The notes: generated from the letters alone by a model not told the origin. Numbered from the stretch's first letter, positions 41,607 to 51,627 are shown. The stretch is 64,000 bases of DNA from Gemmatimonadota bacterium (GCA_021299375.1 JAJTGR010000033.1:124001-188000), one strand, 5' to 3'. Numbers and translations: made by a program.

Positions 41607-41699
41607 ACCGGCGATGTGTATGCGGCGCGCCGACATTATCCGGACTCGGTGCGCCGTCGGGTTAATCGAATCCTCATGGAGCCTTCATCATTTTCTGCA

Positions 41700-41728
41700 T
41701 TTACCGATTCACAATGCGATCGTAATAT
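41700..41728 (+). promoter_or_regulatory. Putative sigma-70-like promoter of the thiol-redox pair
   Basis: TTTACC (41700-41705), a 17-nt spacer and TAATAT (41723-41728) lie in an AT-rich patch 23 nt before the ATG at 41752. Such a -10 box is rare in this GC-rich window. Confidence 0.4.
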
Positions 41729-41751
41729 CGCCAGACTCTCACCCCAAGGGC

Positions 41752-42213
41752 ATGATCACTGCAGTATTGAGCGTTCTCGGCGCTGCGTTGACAACGGCCC
41801 TGGTCACGGCGGGCGTGGAATCTGGGGTGACCTCGGGTCAGCCCCCCACGCTCGGCGCGAGCCTTGCTCCGGCTGGTAGGTCGGGCACTGGGGTGATGCG
41901 GTTGCGGCTTTCGTTGATCGTTCCGGAGGGGTGGCACATCGCCGCCGAGAACCCCGGTACTGGAGGACTTGCAACGCGTCTTCAATGGCAACTGCCGACG
42001 ACCTGGAGCCTTTCGGATGTTCGCTGGGCCGTTCCCCTTCGATCGCTCGACGGAAAGGACACGCTCTACACGTATACTGGCCGCGCCGACGTATATGCCA
42101 GCTTCATTGCACCGGAGGCAGCGAGGCGACAGCCGGTGACCGCCATCGTGAGCTATGGCCTGTGTCGTGATGTGTGTATTCCCGGCGTCGTACGTGCGAC
42201 GTGGACTCCCTAG
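41752..42213 (+). CDS. Exported DsbD alpha-domain-like protein (stand-alone)
   Basis: The product is 153 residues from ATG 41752, with a hydrophobic N-terminus (MITAVLSVLGAALTTALVTA) acting as signal or anchor. The mature part matches the N-terminal periplasmic domain of DsbD/ScsB-type reductases: PEGWHIAAENPGTGGLATRL, WQLPTTW, and the redox pair C-x3-C in VSYGLCRDVCIPGVV. In DsbD this domain passes electrons from the membrane domain to substrates; here no membrane or C-terminal thioredoxin domain is attached. The next gene encodes an exported thioredoxin-like protein, a logical electron partner. Codon usage looks less GC-biased than in neighbours. Earlier in-frame ATGs (from 41599) give a poor N-terminus. 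Confidence 0.75.
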   Translation: MITAVLSVLGAALTTALVTAGVESGVTSGQPPTLGASLAPAGRSGTGVMRLRLSLIVPEGWHIAAENPGTGGLATRLQWQLPTTWSLSDVRWAVPLRSLDGKDTLYTYTGRADVYASFIAPEAARRQPVTAIVSYGLCRDVCIPGVVRATWTP

Positions 42214-42271
42214 ATCTCGAGCGTTTCCTGCTACCTTCTTGACCGACTACTCCTACCGAGGTCGTTCAGTA

Positions 42272-42832
42272 ATGAATCGGATTCTCACTGCTTTCGCTGC
42301 GGTGGCATTGACCTGCGTGTACAGCACCGAAGCACAGACGCAGAACACGGCTGCGGACACTGCGTATACCCCGTCGCAGGATTTCCAAAGTGGACGTCAA
42401 GTCATTGCCGTCTACTTCGGCGCCTCATGGTGCAAGCCATGCGATCGGCCGGACATGAAGGAGGCGGTGCGCAGAATGAAGCCGATGCTGCTCGCGCAGG
42501 CCGTGAAGCACGGTGCCTTCTTCAGTGCCATGGGGGTCGCGTTGGATCGCGATCTCGCCAAAGCGCTCACGTTCCTGACACCGAACGGGGCATTCGACGA
42601 ATACGTGATTGGATCGGACCTCACCAGTCTGGCGGCCGAGCGATTCATCTGGGGAGACCCGGACAACATTCCGGCCGTGCCACAGGTGGTCGTCCTGGAG
42701 CGGAACCTGAAGGTAGAGCGTGGCAAGCCGATCACGTTCGGGGCGACTCGTGTGGTGAGACGCATACGCGGCGATTCGATTCCGCCTTGGGTTAAAGCCG
42801 GCGCCACTGTTTCGTTCGACCCCAAGTGGTAG
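42272..42832 (+). CDS. Exported thioredoxin-like protein
   Basis: The product is 186 residues from ATG 42272, with a signal peptide MNRILTAFAAVALTCVYSTE ending near AQT. The thioredoxin-like motif VYFGASWCKPCDRPDM gives the active site WCKPC. A cis-proline loop is present in NIPAVPQVVVLERN. An inserted helix (LLAQAVKHGAFFSAMGVALD) lengthens the fold compared with plain thioredoxin. It should reduce or isomerise disulfides in the periplasm, probably with the DsbD-alpha-like protein encoded 58 nt upstream. The local base composition is somewhat less GC-rich than surrounding genes. Confidence 0.8.
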   Translation: MNRILTAFAAVALTCVYSTEAQTQNTAADTAYTPSQDFQSGRQVIAVYFGASWCKPCDRPDMKEAVRRMKPMLLAQAVKHGAFFSAMGVALDRDLAKALTFLTPNGAFDEYVIGSDLTSLAAERFIWGDPDNIPAVPQVVVLERNLKVERGKPITFGATRVVRRIRGDSIPPWVKAGATVSFDPKW

Positions 42833-42941
42833 GGCAGCTCGTCGGGCGTGACGGCCGCATGACGGTGGGGCCTCCGGCGCTGGAGCCATTCGCGATCTGG
42901 GCGTAGCTTCGGCATCGCTCCCAACTCCCGGAATCGCGCCC

Positions 42942-43544
42942 ATGCCACTTCGTTCGACTGTCCTGCGGTCCCTCGCCGCTTCGGCCTCCCTGCTGCCGGC
43001 CACCCTCGCCGCCCAATCGCTGCGTCCGTCGGGCACGGGCTTCAGTCTGTCGGCCGCCGCGTCGCTGGCCCAGGTCACCACCGATCTGGCAGGGCGTGAT
43101 GCATCGTCCGGTAGCGCCACCTGGCGCGCCGATGTCCAGTACGGGGTCACGCCGCGGCTGGCGCTCGTGGGCGCGCTGTCCGTGCGCGATATCGATCAGG
43201 AGGGCGACGCGCTCGCGGTGCGGAGCGTGGATCTTGGCGTCCGCTACCTGGCACGGGCCGGCGCTGCCGTGCGCCCCTTCGCCGAGGCAGGATTCGGCGT
43301 GCGGCGGTTCAGCACGAACACCGTGGGCGGTGTGGAGGTGTCGGCGCAGAACACCGGCCCATGGGCGGCAGCCGGCGTGCTGGCGCTCGTGCAGGGACAC
43401 TGGGCCGTGGAGGGCGCGGCCACCTACGGTGCCGTGCGCTTCGAAAACTGGCGGGCTGGCGGGGTCGCGCCAGTGCTGCAGCCGGTGAACTACCGCGAAG
43501 TGGGCGCGCGGCTCGGGGTGCGCTACTTCGTGCGGGTGCGGTAA
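42942..43544 (+). CDS. Small outer-membrane beta-barrel protein
   Basis: The product is 200 residues with a Sec signal (MPLRSTVLRSLAASASLLPA, cleavage near LAAQ). The mature chain shows regular amphipathic strands (TWRADVQYGVTPRLALVGAL, DLGVRYLARAGAAVRPFAEA, HWAVEGAATYGAVRFENW) and ends in GVRYFVRVR, consistent with an eight-stranded barrel of the OmpA-like/OMP_b-brl type. No enzymatic motif is present, and the function is unknown. It converges with the Nudix gene, the two stops being 7 nt apart. Confidence 0.75.
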   Translation: MPLRSTVLRSLAASASLLPATLAAQSLRPSGTGFSLSAAASLAQVTTDLAGRDASSGSATWRADVQYGVTPRLALVGALSVRDIDQEGDALAVRSVDLGVRYLARAGAAVRPFAEAGFGVRRFSTNTVGGVEVSAQNTGPWAAAGVLALVQGHWAVEGAATYGAVRFENWRAGGVAPVLQPVNYREVGARLGVRYFVRVR

Positions 43545-43551
43545 CAGCCGC

Positions 43552-43941
43552 TCAGCGACGCATACGCCACCACTCCACGAACTTCCGATCACTGGGCGCC
43601 AGCGGCAGTTCGAGCAATCGCGCCGGCACGTCCCATACCAGCGCGGCATGCTCGAGGCATGCCGGCTCTCCCTGAATCGCCACCGGCAGGAACGCGATCA
43701 CGTATGGCGAGCCTTCATCGGCCACCGCGAACAGCTCGGTGCCGACGGACGCCGCCTCCACGCCCAACTCCTCGGCCAGCTCGCGGGCGATCGCGTCCAC
43801 ATCCGGCTCGTCTGGTTCACACTTGCCGCCGGGAAACTCCCACAGGCCGCCGTGGCGCTTGTGCAACGGACGTTGGCACACCAGCAGCGTGTCACCGCGC
43901 TGGACCACCGCGGCGACCACGCGAATCGACCCGTCAGACAC
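43552..43941 (-). CDS. Nudix hydrolase, MutT/CTP-pyrophosphohydrolase-like
   Basis: The product is 129 residues from GTG 43941 (start VSDGSIRVVAAVV), 8 nt after the stop of the peptidase gene; an in-frame ATG at 43986 inside that gene would give 144 residues. The complete Nudix box G-x5-E-x7-R-E-x2-E-E-x-G-V is visible in GGKCEPDEPDVDAIARELAE followed by ELGV. The RPLHKRHGGLWEFPGG segment upstream is typical of MutT-like oxidised-nucleotide hydrolases. It cleaves nucleoside diphosphates linked to another moiety, for example 8-oxo-dGTP, in the cytosol. Confidence 0.9.
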   Translation of the reverse strand: MSDGSIRVVAAVVQRGDTLLVCQRPLHKRHGGLWEFPGGKCEPDEPDVDAIARELAEELGVEAASVGTELFAVADEGSPYVIAFLPVAIQGEPACLEHAALVWDVPARLLELPLAPSDRKFVEWWRMRR

Positions 43942-43949
43942 GCCCGCGG

Positions 43950-45962
43950 TTACGGCGTGACGCCCATGAGGTACTTCGCGTACCACCCCAGGTAGCGCTC
44001 GTAGCGGTCCCGCACGAAGCTCGGGCGTGTGATGCCGTGGAATTGCCCGGGATATACCACGAGCTGCGTGGGCACGCCGAGCGACGTGAGCGCCTGGTAC
44101 ATCTGCTCGCTACCGCTGATGGGCACGTTGAAGTCCTTCTCGCCCCCGAGGTACAGTGTGGGGGTGCTGATCTTGTCGGCCCTGTAGAAGCCGTACGACA
44201 GCTTCTCCCACAGTTTCGGGTTCTTCCACGGCGCACCGAGTTCGTTCTCGTATTGGTAGATGTACTGGTCGGTGCCGTACATGCTTGTCTGCAGGGCGCT
44301 GCTGGCGCCGCTGGTGGCCGCCTTGAAGCGCGTGGTGGTGGCAATGGTGTAGTCGGTAAGGATGCCGCCGTAGCTCCACCCGCCGATACCAAGCCGGTTG
44401 GCGTCGACGAAGCCCAGCGAGATCGCATGGTCGACGCCGGCGAGCAGGTCCTGCACCTCCTTGTTCCCCCAGTCGGCGAAGATCGCCTTCTTCCAGGCCT
44501 GCCCGCGCCCGCTGCTGCCCCGATAGTTCACCGCCAGCACGAGGTAGCCGTTGGCCGCGAACAGCTCACGCTCGAAGTTGTAGAGGTGCTGGTCCTGCCC
44601 ATTCGGCCCGCCGTGAATGCGCAACAGCAGCGGGTACTTCTTCGTGGCATCGAAGCCCGCCGGCTTCACGAGCAGCGCGCCCACCGTCTGGCCGTCCTTG
44701 TTTCGGAACTGCACGTCCTCCGTGGTGGCCACCTGCAATGCCGCGAACACGCTGTCGTTCACGTGCGTGAGCGCGCGCAGCGTACCGCCGTCCCATGCGT
44801 GCACCTCAGCCGACCGCTGCGCGGTGCCGGTGTTGACTACGATGCGGCCACTGCGTGAGACGTCGAACGCTGTGACCACGCGACGTCCGTCCACCATGCG
44901 CGACACCACGCCGCCATCGAGAGGAACCGTCGCCAGGTGCTGCGCGCGGTCGTCGCCCAGCAGGACGTGCAACGCCGTGCCGTCGGTGGTCCACGCCAGC
45001 TGGCTCACGTCGCGGTCGAGCGTGGGCGCCACCAGACGCGGCGTGCCACCCGTGCTGGACACGATGGCGATGGTGTTCTGCGTGTAGGCCGAGAGCTCCG
45101 GTTCGCTGCCCTGCAGGTACGCGATGCGTGCGCCATCGGGGCTCCACACCGGGCCGGCGTCCGGGCCGCGCCATGAGGTGAGGCGCACCGGCGTGGCGCC
45201 GGGCGTGGCATCGACCACGTAGATGTCGCTGTTGTTCGCGCGATCGGGATCACCCTCGCGCTCGCTCACGAACGCGAGCCGCTTGCCGTCGGGCGACCAG
45301 CGCACCTGCCGGTCGTCGAAGTCGCCGGTGGTGAGCTGCTCGGCCTTCTTCGTGGCCACGTCCACGATCCAGATATGATCGCGCCGCCGGTCGAGGTAGC
45401 CGTCGCCATCGCGCTTGAAGGCGTAGCGGTCGATGACGATGGGCTTGGGACTCGTCGTCTTGAGCGAGTCGGGCTTGCCCTCCTCGGGGTCGGGGTCGTG
45501 CGAGATGACCGCGATACGCGCGCCGTCGGGCGACCACTCGTACTCGGCCACCCCTCCCTTCAGCGATGTCAGGCGCACCGCCTCGCCACCAGCGCGGTCG
45601 AGCAGCCAGATCTGCCCGCCCTTCGACTCGTAGCGCCCCGACACGAAGCTCAGGTAGCGGTTGTCCGGGCTCCAGCGCGGGTTGCTCTCCCCCTCGGGCG
45701 ACGCCGTCATGCGCACGGTGCGGGACCCGTCCCAGCTCACCATCCACACGTCGCTGTCGCTCTTGTCCCTGGCCGAGTCGACGGTGGTGACCGTGTAGGC
45801 GATCCACGCACCGTCGGGGGAGATGCGGCCGGCGCCAACGTCGCGGAATCGGTACAGGTCGGTGGGGCGGAGCGGGCGGGGCTGGGCGGCCAGCGCCGTC
45901 GGCGTCATGGCCGCCTGAACGGCGGCCGCGATGGTCAACAGGAGGGTGAGACGAGCGCGCAT
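43950..45962 (-). CDS. Exported S9 family peptidase (dipeptidyl/prolyl oligopeptidase-like)
   Basis: The product is 670 residues with a Sec signal (MRARLTLLLTIAAAVQAAMT, cleavage near ALAAQ). Residues about 35-400 form a WD40-like beta-propeller with recurring ISPDGAWIAY, WSPDNRYLSFVS and WSPDGARIAVIS segments. The C-terminal alpha/beta-hydrolase domain has nucleophile Ser 530 (GGWSYGG), Asp 610 (GGEKDFNVP) and His 642 (GQFHGI). The enzyme should remove dipeptides or cleave short peptides in the periplasm. It is divergent from the ABC transporter operon and followed closely by the Nudix gene. Confidence 0.94.
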   Translation of the reverse strand: MRARLTLLLTIAAAVQAAMTPTALAAQPRPLRPTDLYRFRDVGAGRISPDGAWIAYTVTTVDSARDKSDSDVWMVSWDGSRTVRMTASPEGESNPRWSPDNRYLSFVSGRYESKGGQIWLLDRAGGEAVRLTSLKGGVAEYEWSPDGARIAVISHDPDPEEGKPDSLKTTSPKPIVIDRYAFKRDGDGYLDRRRDHIWIVDVATKKAEQLTTGDFDDRQVRWSPDGKRLAFVSEREGDPDRANNSDIYVVDATPGATPVRLTSWRGPDAGPVWSPDGARIAYLQGSEPELSAYTQNTIAIVSSTGGTPRLVAPTLDRDVSQLAWTTDGTALHVLLGDDRAQHLATVPLDGGVVSRMVDGRRVVTAFDVSRSGRIVVNTGTAQRSAEVHAWDGGTLRALTHVNDSVFAALQVATTEDVQFRNKDGQTVGALLVKPAGFDATKKYPLLLRIHGGPNGQDQHLYNFERELFAANGYLVLAVNYRGSSGRGQAWKKAIFADWGNKEVQDLLAGVDHAISLGFVDANRLGIGGWSYGGILTDYTIATTTRFKAATSGASSALQTSMYGTDQYIYQYENELGAPWKNPKLWEKLSYGFYRADKISTPTLYLGGEKDFNVPISGSEQMYQALTSLGVPTQLVVYPGQFHGITRPSFVRDRYERYLGWYAKYLMGVTP

Positions 45963-46036
45963 GACGAACGGGGCGGGGAGGGGACCGGACTCGCGGGACG
46001 ATTGGCTGAAAATACGCGGCCCCTGTAGCGTAGGGC

Positions 46037-46765
46037 ATGGCCGCCACTCCCCTCTTTCAGGCCCAGGGCCTCACCAAAGTCTACGGCAGCGGCACGGCGC
46101 AGGTCGTGGCGCTGCGGGATGTCGACCTCGAACTCGTGGCCGGCGAGTTCGTGGTCATTCTCGGCCCGTCGGGGAGCGGCAAGTCCACGCTGCTGAACAT
46201 CCTTGGCGGCCTCGATGCGCCCACCAGCGGTCGTGTGACGTTTCGTGATCACGTGCTCACCGGCGCCACCGAAGACCAGCTCACGCAGTACCGACGGGAA
46301 CACGTGGGCTTCGTGTTCCAGTTCTACAATCTCATTCCCGGGCTCACCGCGCTGGAGAACGTCCAGCTGGTGACCGACCTGACGCGCGACGATCCGCATC
46401 ATCGTGGCGCCGAGGATCCGGCGGAGGCCTTGCGGCTGGTGGGGTTGGGCCAGCGGCTCGATGCGTTCCCGGCCCAGCTCTCCGGGGGCGAGCAGCAGCG
46501 CGTGGCCATCGCCCGCGCTGTGGCCAAGCGCCCCGATGTGCTGCTCTGCGACGAACCCACTGGCGCGCTCGACTTCGAAACCGGCAAGCTGGTGCTCGAG
46601 GCCCTTCGGCGGGCCAATCGCGAGCTCGGGACCACGACGGTCGTCATCACGCACAACGTCGGCATCGCCGCGATGGCTGATCGTGTGCTGCGCATGCGCA
46701 GCGGTGAAATCGTCGAGCACACCGCCAATCCGTCGCCGGTGGATCCGTCGGCGCTGTCCTGGTAG
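46037..46765 (+). CDS. ABC transporter ATPase (LolD/MacB-type)
   Basis: The product is 242 residues. Walker A is GPSGSGKST (about 42-50), the Q-loop is [18 protein letters not shown], the signature is LSGGEQQR, Walker B with catalytic Glu is [12 protein letters not shown], and the switch His is in VITHNVG. The sequence is typical of the LolD/MacB/FtsE group that drives FtsX-like permeases. The permease follows 6 nt after the stop, then a membrane-fusion protein. A TAGCGT sequence just upstream might be a -10 box close to the start. Confidence 0.95.
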   Translation: MAATPLFQAQGLTKVYGSGTAQVVALRDVDLELVAGEFVVILGPSGSGKSTLLNILGGLDAPTSGRVTFRDHVLTGATEDQLTQYRREHVGFVFQFYNLIPGLTALENVQLVTDLTRDDPHHRGAEDPAEALRLVGLGQRLDAFPAQLSGGEQQRVAIARAVAKRPDVLLCDEPTGALDFETGKLVLEALRRANRELGTTTVVITHNVGIAAMADRVLRMRSGEIVEHTANPSPVDPSALSW

Positions 46766-46771
46766 CCAGCC

Positions 46772-49153
46772 ATGGCGCCCGCGTTTGCTCGCTTCTCGAT
46801 GCTCGACCGCAAGGCGTTGCGCGACCTGTGGCACCTGCGCGGCCCGGCGTTCGCCATTGCGCTGGTGGTGCTGGCCGGCGTGGCCAGCTTCGTGTCGATG
46901 CGCTCTATGGTACCGCACCTCCGGTCGGCGCAGCAGCGCTACTACGCCACCGCACGCTTTGCCGACCTGTGGGTACGCGTCACCCGGGCTCCGGCGGCCG
47001 TGGCCGACGACCTGCGCGCCCTCCCCGGCGTGACCGCGGTGGAGACGCGTGCGGCCGACGATGTCATCCTCGATGTCCCAGGTTTCGGCGAGCCTGTCAG
47101 CGGCCGCGTGATCGGCTACCCTGGTGGGCGCCTGCCAGCGGTGAACCGCGTCGTGCTGCGGCGTGGCCGGTTCATGGCCCCCGGCAGCGACGACGAGGTG
47201 GTGATCAGTGAGGGCTTTGCCCAGGCTCACGGCCTTGCCCCCGGCGACTCGTTGGGGGGCATCCTCAACGACCGGTGGCGCCGGCTGCACATCGTGGGTA
47301 TCGGGCTGACGCCTGAATTCGTGGTCGAAACCAAGCCGGGCGAGCTCTTCCCCGACAGCCGCCGCTACGGCGTGCTCTGGCTTGACGCCGCCGCCGCGGC
47401 AGCGGCACTCGGCCTCGAGGGGGCGTGGAACGAAGCGAGCCTGCTGCTGCGCCCCGGCACCTCGGAGCGGGCCGTGATCGCCCGAGCGGATACGCTGCTC
47501 GCCCGCTACGGCGGCCTGGGGAGCTTCGGGCGCGATCTGCAGCCGTCGCATCGCTTCCTCTCCGATGAGATCACGCAGGCCAGCGTGTTTGCCACGGCGG
47601 CGCCTGTCATCTTTCTCGGCGTGGCGGCGTTTCTCGTAAACCTCGTGCTCGCTCGCCTGGTCGCGTCCCAGCGCGAACAGATCGGCATGATGAAGGCCTT
47701 TGGTGTGAGCACCCGCGCCCTCGCCCGTCACTACGCGCTGATCGCCCTGGGCCCTGTGGCCGTCGGTGCCACCGCGGGCACGGTGTTCGGTCTCTGGCTC
47801 GCGGGGCGGCTCGCGACGGTGTACGCGAAGTACTACCGCATCCCCGATGCACCATTCACCCCCACCTGGAGCGTGGTCGTCATCGCGGTGGCCATCACCG
47901 GAGTCGCCGCGCTGCTGGGGGCGGTGCAGACGGTGCGCCGCGTGGTGCGCCTGCCCGCTGCGGAATCCATGCGTCCCGAGTCGCCCGTGCGCTACCGGGC
48001 CGGCCTCGTCGAGCGGCTGGGCCTCACTCGGCACGTTTCGCCAATGACCCGCCTCACCGTGCGTGGCATCGAGCGGCGGCCACTGCGCGCCGGCCTGGCC
48101 CTGCTCGGCATGGCGCTCAGCGTGGCGGTGACCATGATCGGCCTCTTCGCGTTCGATGCCATCAGTGCCATGCGCGACGTGCAGTTCCGCGCTGCCCAGC
48201 GCGAGGACCTCGCCGTCACCTTCACGCGCCCGCAGGGCGACGCCGCGCTGCGTGAGCTGGCGCAGTTGCCCGGTGTCACGCAGGTGGAGCCCACGTGGGC
48301 CGTGCCGGTACGCCTGCGCCACGCCCAGTACGAGCGCCGCGTCGCCATGACCGGCGTCCCCCCGCAGGCGGCGCTTCGGCAGGTCGTGAATGCCCACGGG
48401 GCGCCGGCGCCGCTCCCCGGCGACGGGCTGCTGCTGTCGACCGAATTGGCGCGGCTGTTGCGCGTGCAGGTTGGCGACACGGTGGCGGTGGATGTCCTGG
48501 TCGGAAGGCGCGCTGACGGGCGGCTGCGTGTCGGCGCGCTCGTGGACGACCTGATCGGTACCAATGCCTATGTCCCCATGGGCGCGCTGCGCGCCCTCGT
48601 GGGCGATGCGGCCTATGACGGTGCGGTCCTCGCGGTCGACGCCGTCGCCCTCGATCGTGTCTACGCGCATCTCAAGCAGGCACCCGGTGTGGCAGGGCTC
48701 AGCTCGCGAGCGGCGCTCATTGCCAACTTCGACAAGACCATGGCTGAGAGCTTCAACATCACCTTGCTTACCTTGGCCGCCTTCGCGGGGTTGCTGTCGG
48801 TGGGGGTGATCTACAACACGGCGCGTATCGCGCTCTCCGAGCGCGGACGGGAGCTGGCCAGCCTGCGCGTGCTTGGCTTCACGCGGCGCGAAGTGGCGCG
48901 CATGTTGTTCGGAGAGCTGACCATCCTGGGGGTGGTGGCGGTACCGGCCGGATTCATGATCGGAGCCGGTTTCTGCTGGGCCCTCGCGGCGGCCCTGAGC
49001 TCGGAGCTGTTCCGGCTGCCGCTCGTGCTGGCGATGCGCACCTACGCGTTGTCGGCGCTGATGCTGTGCGTGGCGGGGGCGCTGTCGGCCTTGCTGGTGC
49101 GGCGGCGGCTCGACCGGCTCGACCTGGTGGCGGTACTCAAGACGCGTGAGTGA
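46772..49153 (+). CDS. ABC transporter permease, FtsX/MacB type (duplicated)
   Basis: The product is 793 residues. Ten predicted transmembrane segments (one N-terminal, [14 protein letters not shown]-like at about residues 25-42) are arranged as two FtsX halves: helices at about 270-385 ([40 protein letters not shown]) and at about 660-785 ([34 protein letters not shown]). Large extracytoplasmic domains lie between. The paired MacB-like core suggests mechanotransmission without substrate passage through the membrane helices, as in MacB/LolCDE. It works with the ATPase upstream and the HlyD-like adaptor downstream. Confidence 0.9.
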   Translation: MAPAFARFSMLDRKALRDLWHLRGPAFAIALVVLAGVASFVSMRSMVPHLRSAQQRYYATARFADLWVRVTRAPAAVADDLRALPGVTAVETRAADDVILDVPGFGEPVSGRVIGYPGGRLPAVNRVVLRRGRFMAPGSDDEVVISEGFAQAHGLAPGDSLGGILNDRWRRLHIVGIGLTPEFVVETKPGELFPDSRRYGVLWLDAAAAAAALGLEGAWNEASLLLRPGTSERAVIARADTLLARYGGLGSFGRDLQPSHRFLSDEITQASVFATAAPVIFLGVAAFLVNLVLARLVASQREQIGMMKAFGVSTRALARHYALIALGPVAVGATAGTVFGLWLAGRLATVYAKYYRIPDAPFTPTWSVVVIAVAITGVAALLGAVQTVRRVVRLPAAESMRPESPVRYRAGLVERLGLTRHVSPMTRLTVRGIERRPLRAGLALLGMALSVAVTMIGLFAFDAISAMRDVQFRAAQREDLAVTFTRPQGDAALRELAQLPGVTQVEPTWAVPVRLRHAQYERRVAMTGVPPQAALRQVVNAHGAPAPLPGDGLLLSTELARLLRVQVGDTVAVDVLVGRRADGRLRVGALVDDLIGTNAYVPMGALRALVGDAAYDGAVLAVDAVALDRVYAHLKQAPGVAGLSSRAALIANFDKTMAESFNITLLTLAAFAGLLSVGVIYNTARIALSERGRELASLRVLGFTRREVARMLFGELTILGVVAVPAGFMIGAGFCWALAAALSSELFRLPLVLAMRTYALSALMLCVAGALSALLVRRRLDRLDLVAVLKTRE

Positions 49154-49161
49154 GGAGACGC

Positions 49162-50376
49162 ATGACCAGCCGTGTGAAGCGGGGATTCGGGGTCGGTGCC
49201 GGCATCGTGCTGGTGTCGGTGGCCTTCTGGTGGTGGCAGCGCGGCCCGGTGGTGTCGGTGGAAGTCGGCATCGTCACGGAGGGTCCGCTGCGGGTGACCA
49301 TCAACGAGCGGGGGACGACGCGCGTGCGGGCGCACGCCGATCTCAACGCCCCCGTGAGCGGGCGGTGGGTACCGTCGGCACTGCAGGTGGGCGACGTGCT
49401 GCCATCGGGCGCTCGCGTGGGCCTGCTGTACCCGGCTCCCATGGATGGCAGTGCCCGCCGACAGGCCGAGGCGCGCCTGGGGAGTGCGGACGCCCTGCTC
49501 ACGGAGGCACAATCGCGCATCGCGGCCGCGCGCAGTGCCTTGGGCGACGCCGAGCGCAGTCGCGTGCGCACGGAAGGTCTCGCCGCCGCCGGTGGTGTGT
49601 CGCCGCAGGAGCTCGAGCGGGCGCGTGATGCCGTCACCGGGGCGCGCAGCGCGTTCGAGGCGGCGCAGGCCCGCGTACTCGCCGCGCGCTACGAGCGCGA
49701 CCAGGCGCGCAGCGCAGCGCAGGCCGCCGGGGGCAGTGGTGCCGCGCTGCCCATCGTCACGCCCATCCCGGGCACCGTGCTGCAGCTCGACGAGGAGCAC
49801 GAGCGCGTCGTGCCCGCAGGCACACGCCTGCTCGAGGTGGGGGATCCGTCGGATCTCGAGGTGGTCATCCCGGTGCGTACTGCCGACGCGGTGCGCATGC
49901 GCGAGGGGGCAGGAGTGCGGCTGAGTTTCGGCCCGGTCGGCGCGACGGACGGCGACCGCGCGAGTGGCACCGCGGTCGTGTCGGACACCATCGCTGGGGT
50001 GGTGCGCCGGATCGAGCCTGCCGCCTTCACCCGCCTGTCCTCGCTGGGCGTGGAGGAGCAGCGCGTGAATGTGATTGCCACGGTCCCGGCCACCGCCGTG
50101 CATGTCGGCGATCGGTTCGAGGCCCAAGCGCGCATTACGGTGTGGGAAACGAACCGTGCGGTGCGTGTTCCGGTGAGCGCGCTCGTGCGCGATGGCGAGC
50201 AGTGGCTGGTGTGGCGCCTGCAGGCGGGACGCGTTCGACGCCGCACCGTCACGCTCGGCGAGCGCAGCGACACCATGGCGCAGGTCCTCGGCGGGCTCGC
50301 CGCCGGTGATACGGTCGTGGTCTACCCTGGCGACGCGATCACCGAAGGGGCGCGTGTGAAGGGCACGGTGCGCTGA
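49162..50376 (+). CDS. HlyD family membrane-fusion (periplasmic adaptor) protein
   Basis: The product is 404 residues from ATG 49162, preceded by GAGGAG at 49152-49157; a GTG at 49150 overlapping the permease stop is an alternative. One N-terminal transmembrane helix (GVGAGIVLVSVAFWWW) precedes a lipoyl-like half (VRAHADLNAPVSGRWV, LQVGDVLPSGARVGLLYPA), a coiled coil (about 95-190, Ala/Arg/Glu-rich) and the second lipoyl half (TPIPGTVLQLDEEHERVVPA), followed by beta-barrel and membrane-proximal domains. With the ATPase and FtsX-type permease it would form a MacA/DevB-like tripartite exporter. No outer-membrane TolC gene is adjacent. Its stop abuts the stop of the convergent MFS gene (palindrome TGATCA). 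Confidence 0.9.
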   Translation: MTSRVKRGFGVGAGIVLVSVAFWWWQRGPVVSVEVGIVTEGPLRVTINERGTTRVRAHADLNAPVSGRWVPSALQVGDVLPSGARVGLLYPAPMDGSARRQAEARLGSADALLTEAQSRIAAARSALGDAERSRVRTEGLAAAGGVSPQELERARDAVTGARSAFEAAQARVLAARYERDQARSAAQAAGGSGAALPIVTPIPGTVLQLDEEHERVVPAGTRLLEVGDPSDLEVVIPVRTADAVRMREGAGVRLSFGPVGATDGDRASGTAVVSDTIAGVVRRIEPAAFTRLSSLGVEEQRVNVIATVPATAVHVGDRFEAQARITVWETNRAVRVPVSALVRDGEQWLVWRLQAGRVRRRTVTLGERSDTMAQVLGGLAAGDTVVVYPGDAITEGARVKGTVR

Positions 50377-51627
50377 TCACCCCTTCACCACCCGCGGCGC
50401 ATACTTCTCCAGATCACGCCCCATGGTCAGCGTGATCAGTACGACCGCCGCGCTGATCCAGAACGGACTCGGTTGGCTGATGGCGTCGAACGCGATCCCC
50501 AGGATGATCGGAAACGCCACCCGCGTAATCCCGCCGAACGTCTGCTGCACGCCCATGTACAGGCCGCGCTCCGCACTGCTCACCACGCGTGACAGCATGG
50601 CCGTGACACAGGGAAAGGTGAACGCCGTGCCCAGCGGCAGCAGGCCGATGGCAATGGCCAGCGTCACGTAGTCGCGCGAGAACGAGAGCCCCAGCAGCCC
50701 CGCCGCCAGCAGCACGATGCCGACACGGCTCAGCCGCGGCTCGCCGAAGCGATCGACCACGCGCCCCAGGAACACCGCGCGTACCAGCACGCTGAGCCCG
50801 CCGATGTACATGAACACGTAGCCGATCGTGTTCTCTGTCACCCCGAAGCGCCACGCCAGGAACAGCGCGAGAATGGCGGTCGTGCCCTGGAAGGCACCAA
50901 TGGCGAGCGCGTAGATCAGGATGAGGCGTGATGCGGGCTCGCTGGGGTGCGACAGCACGCGAAACACAGCTTCACGCGAGCCCTTGCGCACCGGCGGTAT
51001 GCCGTCGGCGCCGGCCGCGGCGATGCGCCGCGTCTCCGTGAGGTACTTCCACGCGAACGCCATGTTCAGCACACAGAGGCCTGCCGCCACCAGCCCCGGC
51101 GTGTGCTTGCTCCACAGCTGCACCCACGAGCCGATCACCGGACCCAGCGCCACACCGGCGTTGGTGGCGGCCGAGAGCCAGCCCAGGCTCTTGGCGCGAT
51201 CCTCGGGGCGGGTGGCGTCGGCCACGTACGCCTGGATGACGCTCACCGTGCCGCCGCCAGCGCCCTGCACGATGCGCGACAGGAACAGCAGCCACAGGCT
51301 GTCCGCAAACGCGAACACGATGTACGCCACCGCACTCGCGCCGAGCCCCACCATCAGCGCCGGCCGCCGGCCATGCCGATCGCTGAAGCGCCCCCAGAGC
51401 GGTGCACTGAGCAGCTGCGCCACGCTGAACGAACTGACCAGCAACCCCACCACGAACCCGCCGGCGCCAAGGCTCTTGGCGTAGAACGGCAGCAGCGGCA
51501 GGATCATCAGCATGCCGAGCATGTCGATGAAGGCCGCCACCATCAGTACCGCCAGCTTGCCGAAGGCGGACGTGCCGTCGTCCACCGGGTGCTCGGCGGT
51601 GTGGGATGGGTCGGCGGGTGTACTCAC
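50377..51627 (-). CDS. MFS drug/tetracycline-resistance-type efflux transporter
   Basis: The product is 416 residues from GTG 51627, overlapping the upstream permease stop as GTGA. Twelve transmembrane helices are predicted. The MFS motif A between helices 2 and 3 reads GRFSDRHGRRPALMVG, and helix 4-5 has SRIVQGAGGGTVSVIQAYVA as in the TetA/DHA1 group. The mid-protein loop (ETRRIAAAGADGIPPVRKGS) is cytosolic. The substrate is unknown. Its tight coupling to nucleoside-importer genes could mean a nucleoside or base exporter, but this is speculative. Confidence 0.88.
   Translation of the reverse strand: MSTPADPSHTAEHPVDDGTSAFGKLAVLMVAAFIDMLGMLMILPLLPFYAKSLGAGGFVVGLLVSSFSVAQLLSAPLWGRFSDRHGRRPALMVGLGASAVAYIVFAFADSLWLLFLSRIVQGAGGGTVSVIQAYVADATRPEDRAKSLGWLSAATNAGVALGPVIGSWVQLWSKHTPGLVAAGLCVLNMAFAWKYLTETRRIAAAGADGIPPVRKGSREAVFRVLSHPSEPASRLILIYALAIGAFQGTTAILALFLAWRFGVTENTIGYVFMYIGGLSVLVRAVFLGRVVDRFGEPRLSRVGIVLLAAGLLGLSFSRDYVTLAIAIGLLPLGTAFTFPCVTAMLSRVVSSAERGLYMGVQQTFGGITRVAFPIILGIAFDAISQPSPFWISAAVVLITLTMGRDLEKYAPRVVKG

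Noticed and set aside
50374-50379. TGATCA palindrome as an operator
   Set aside because: It is just the two abutting stop codons of convergent genes (TGA on each strand).
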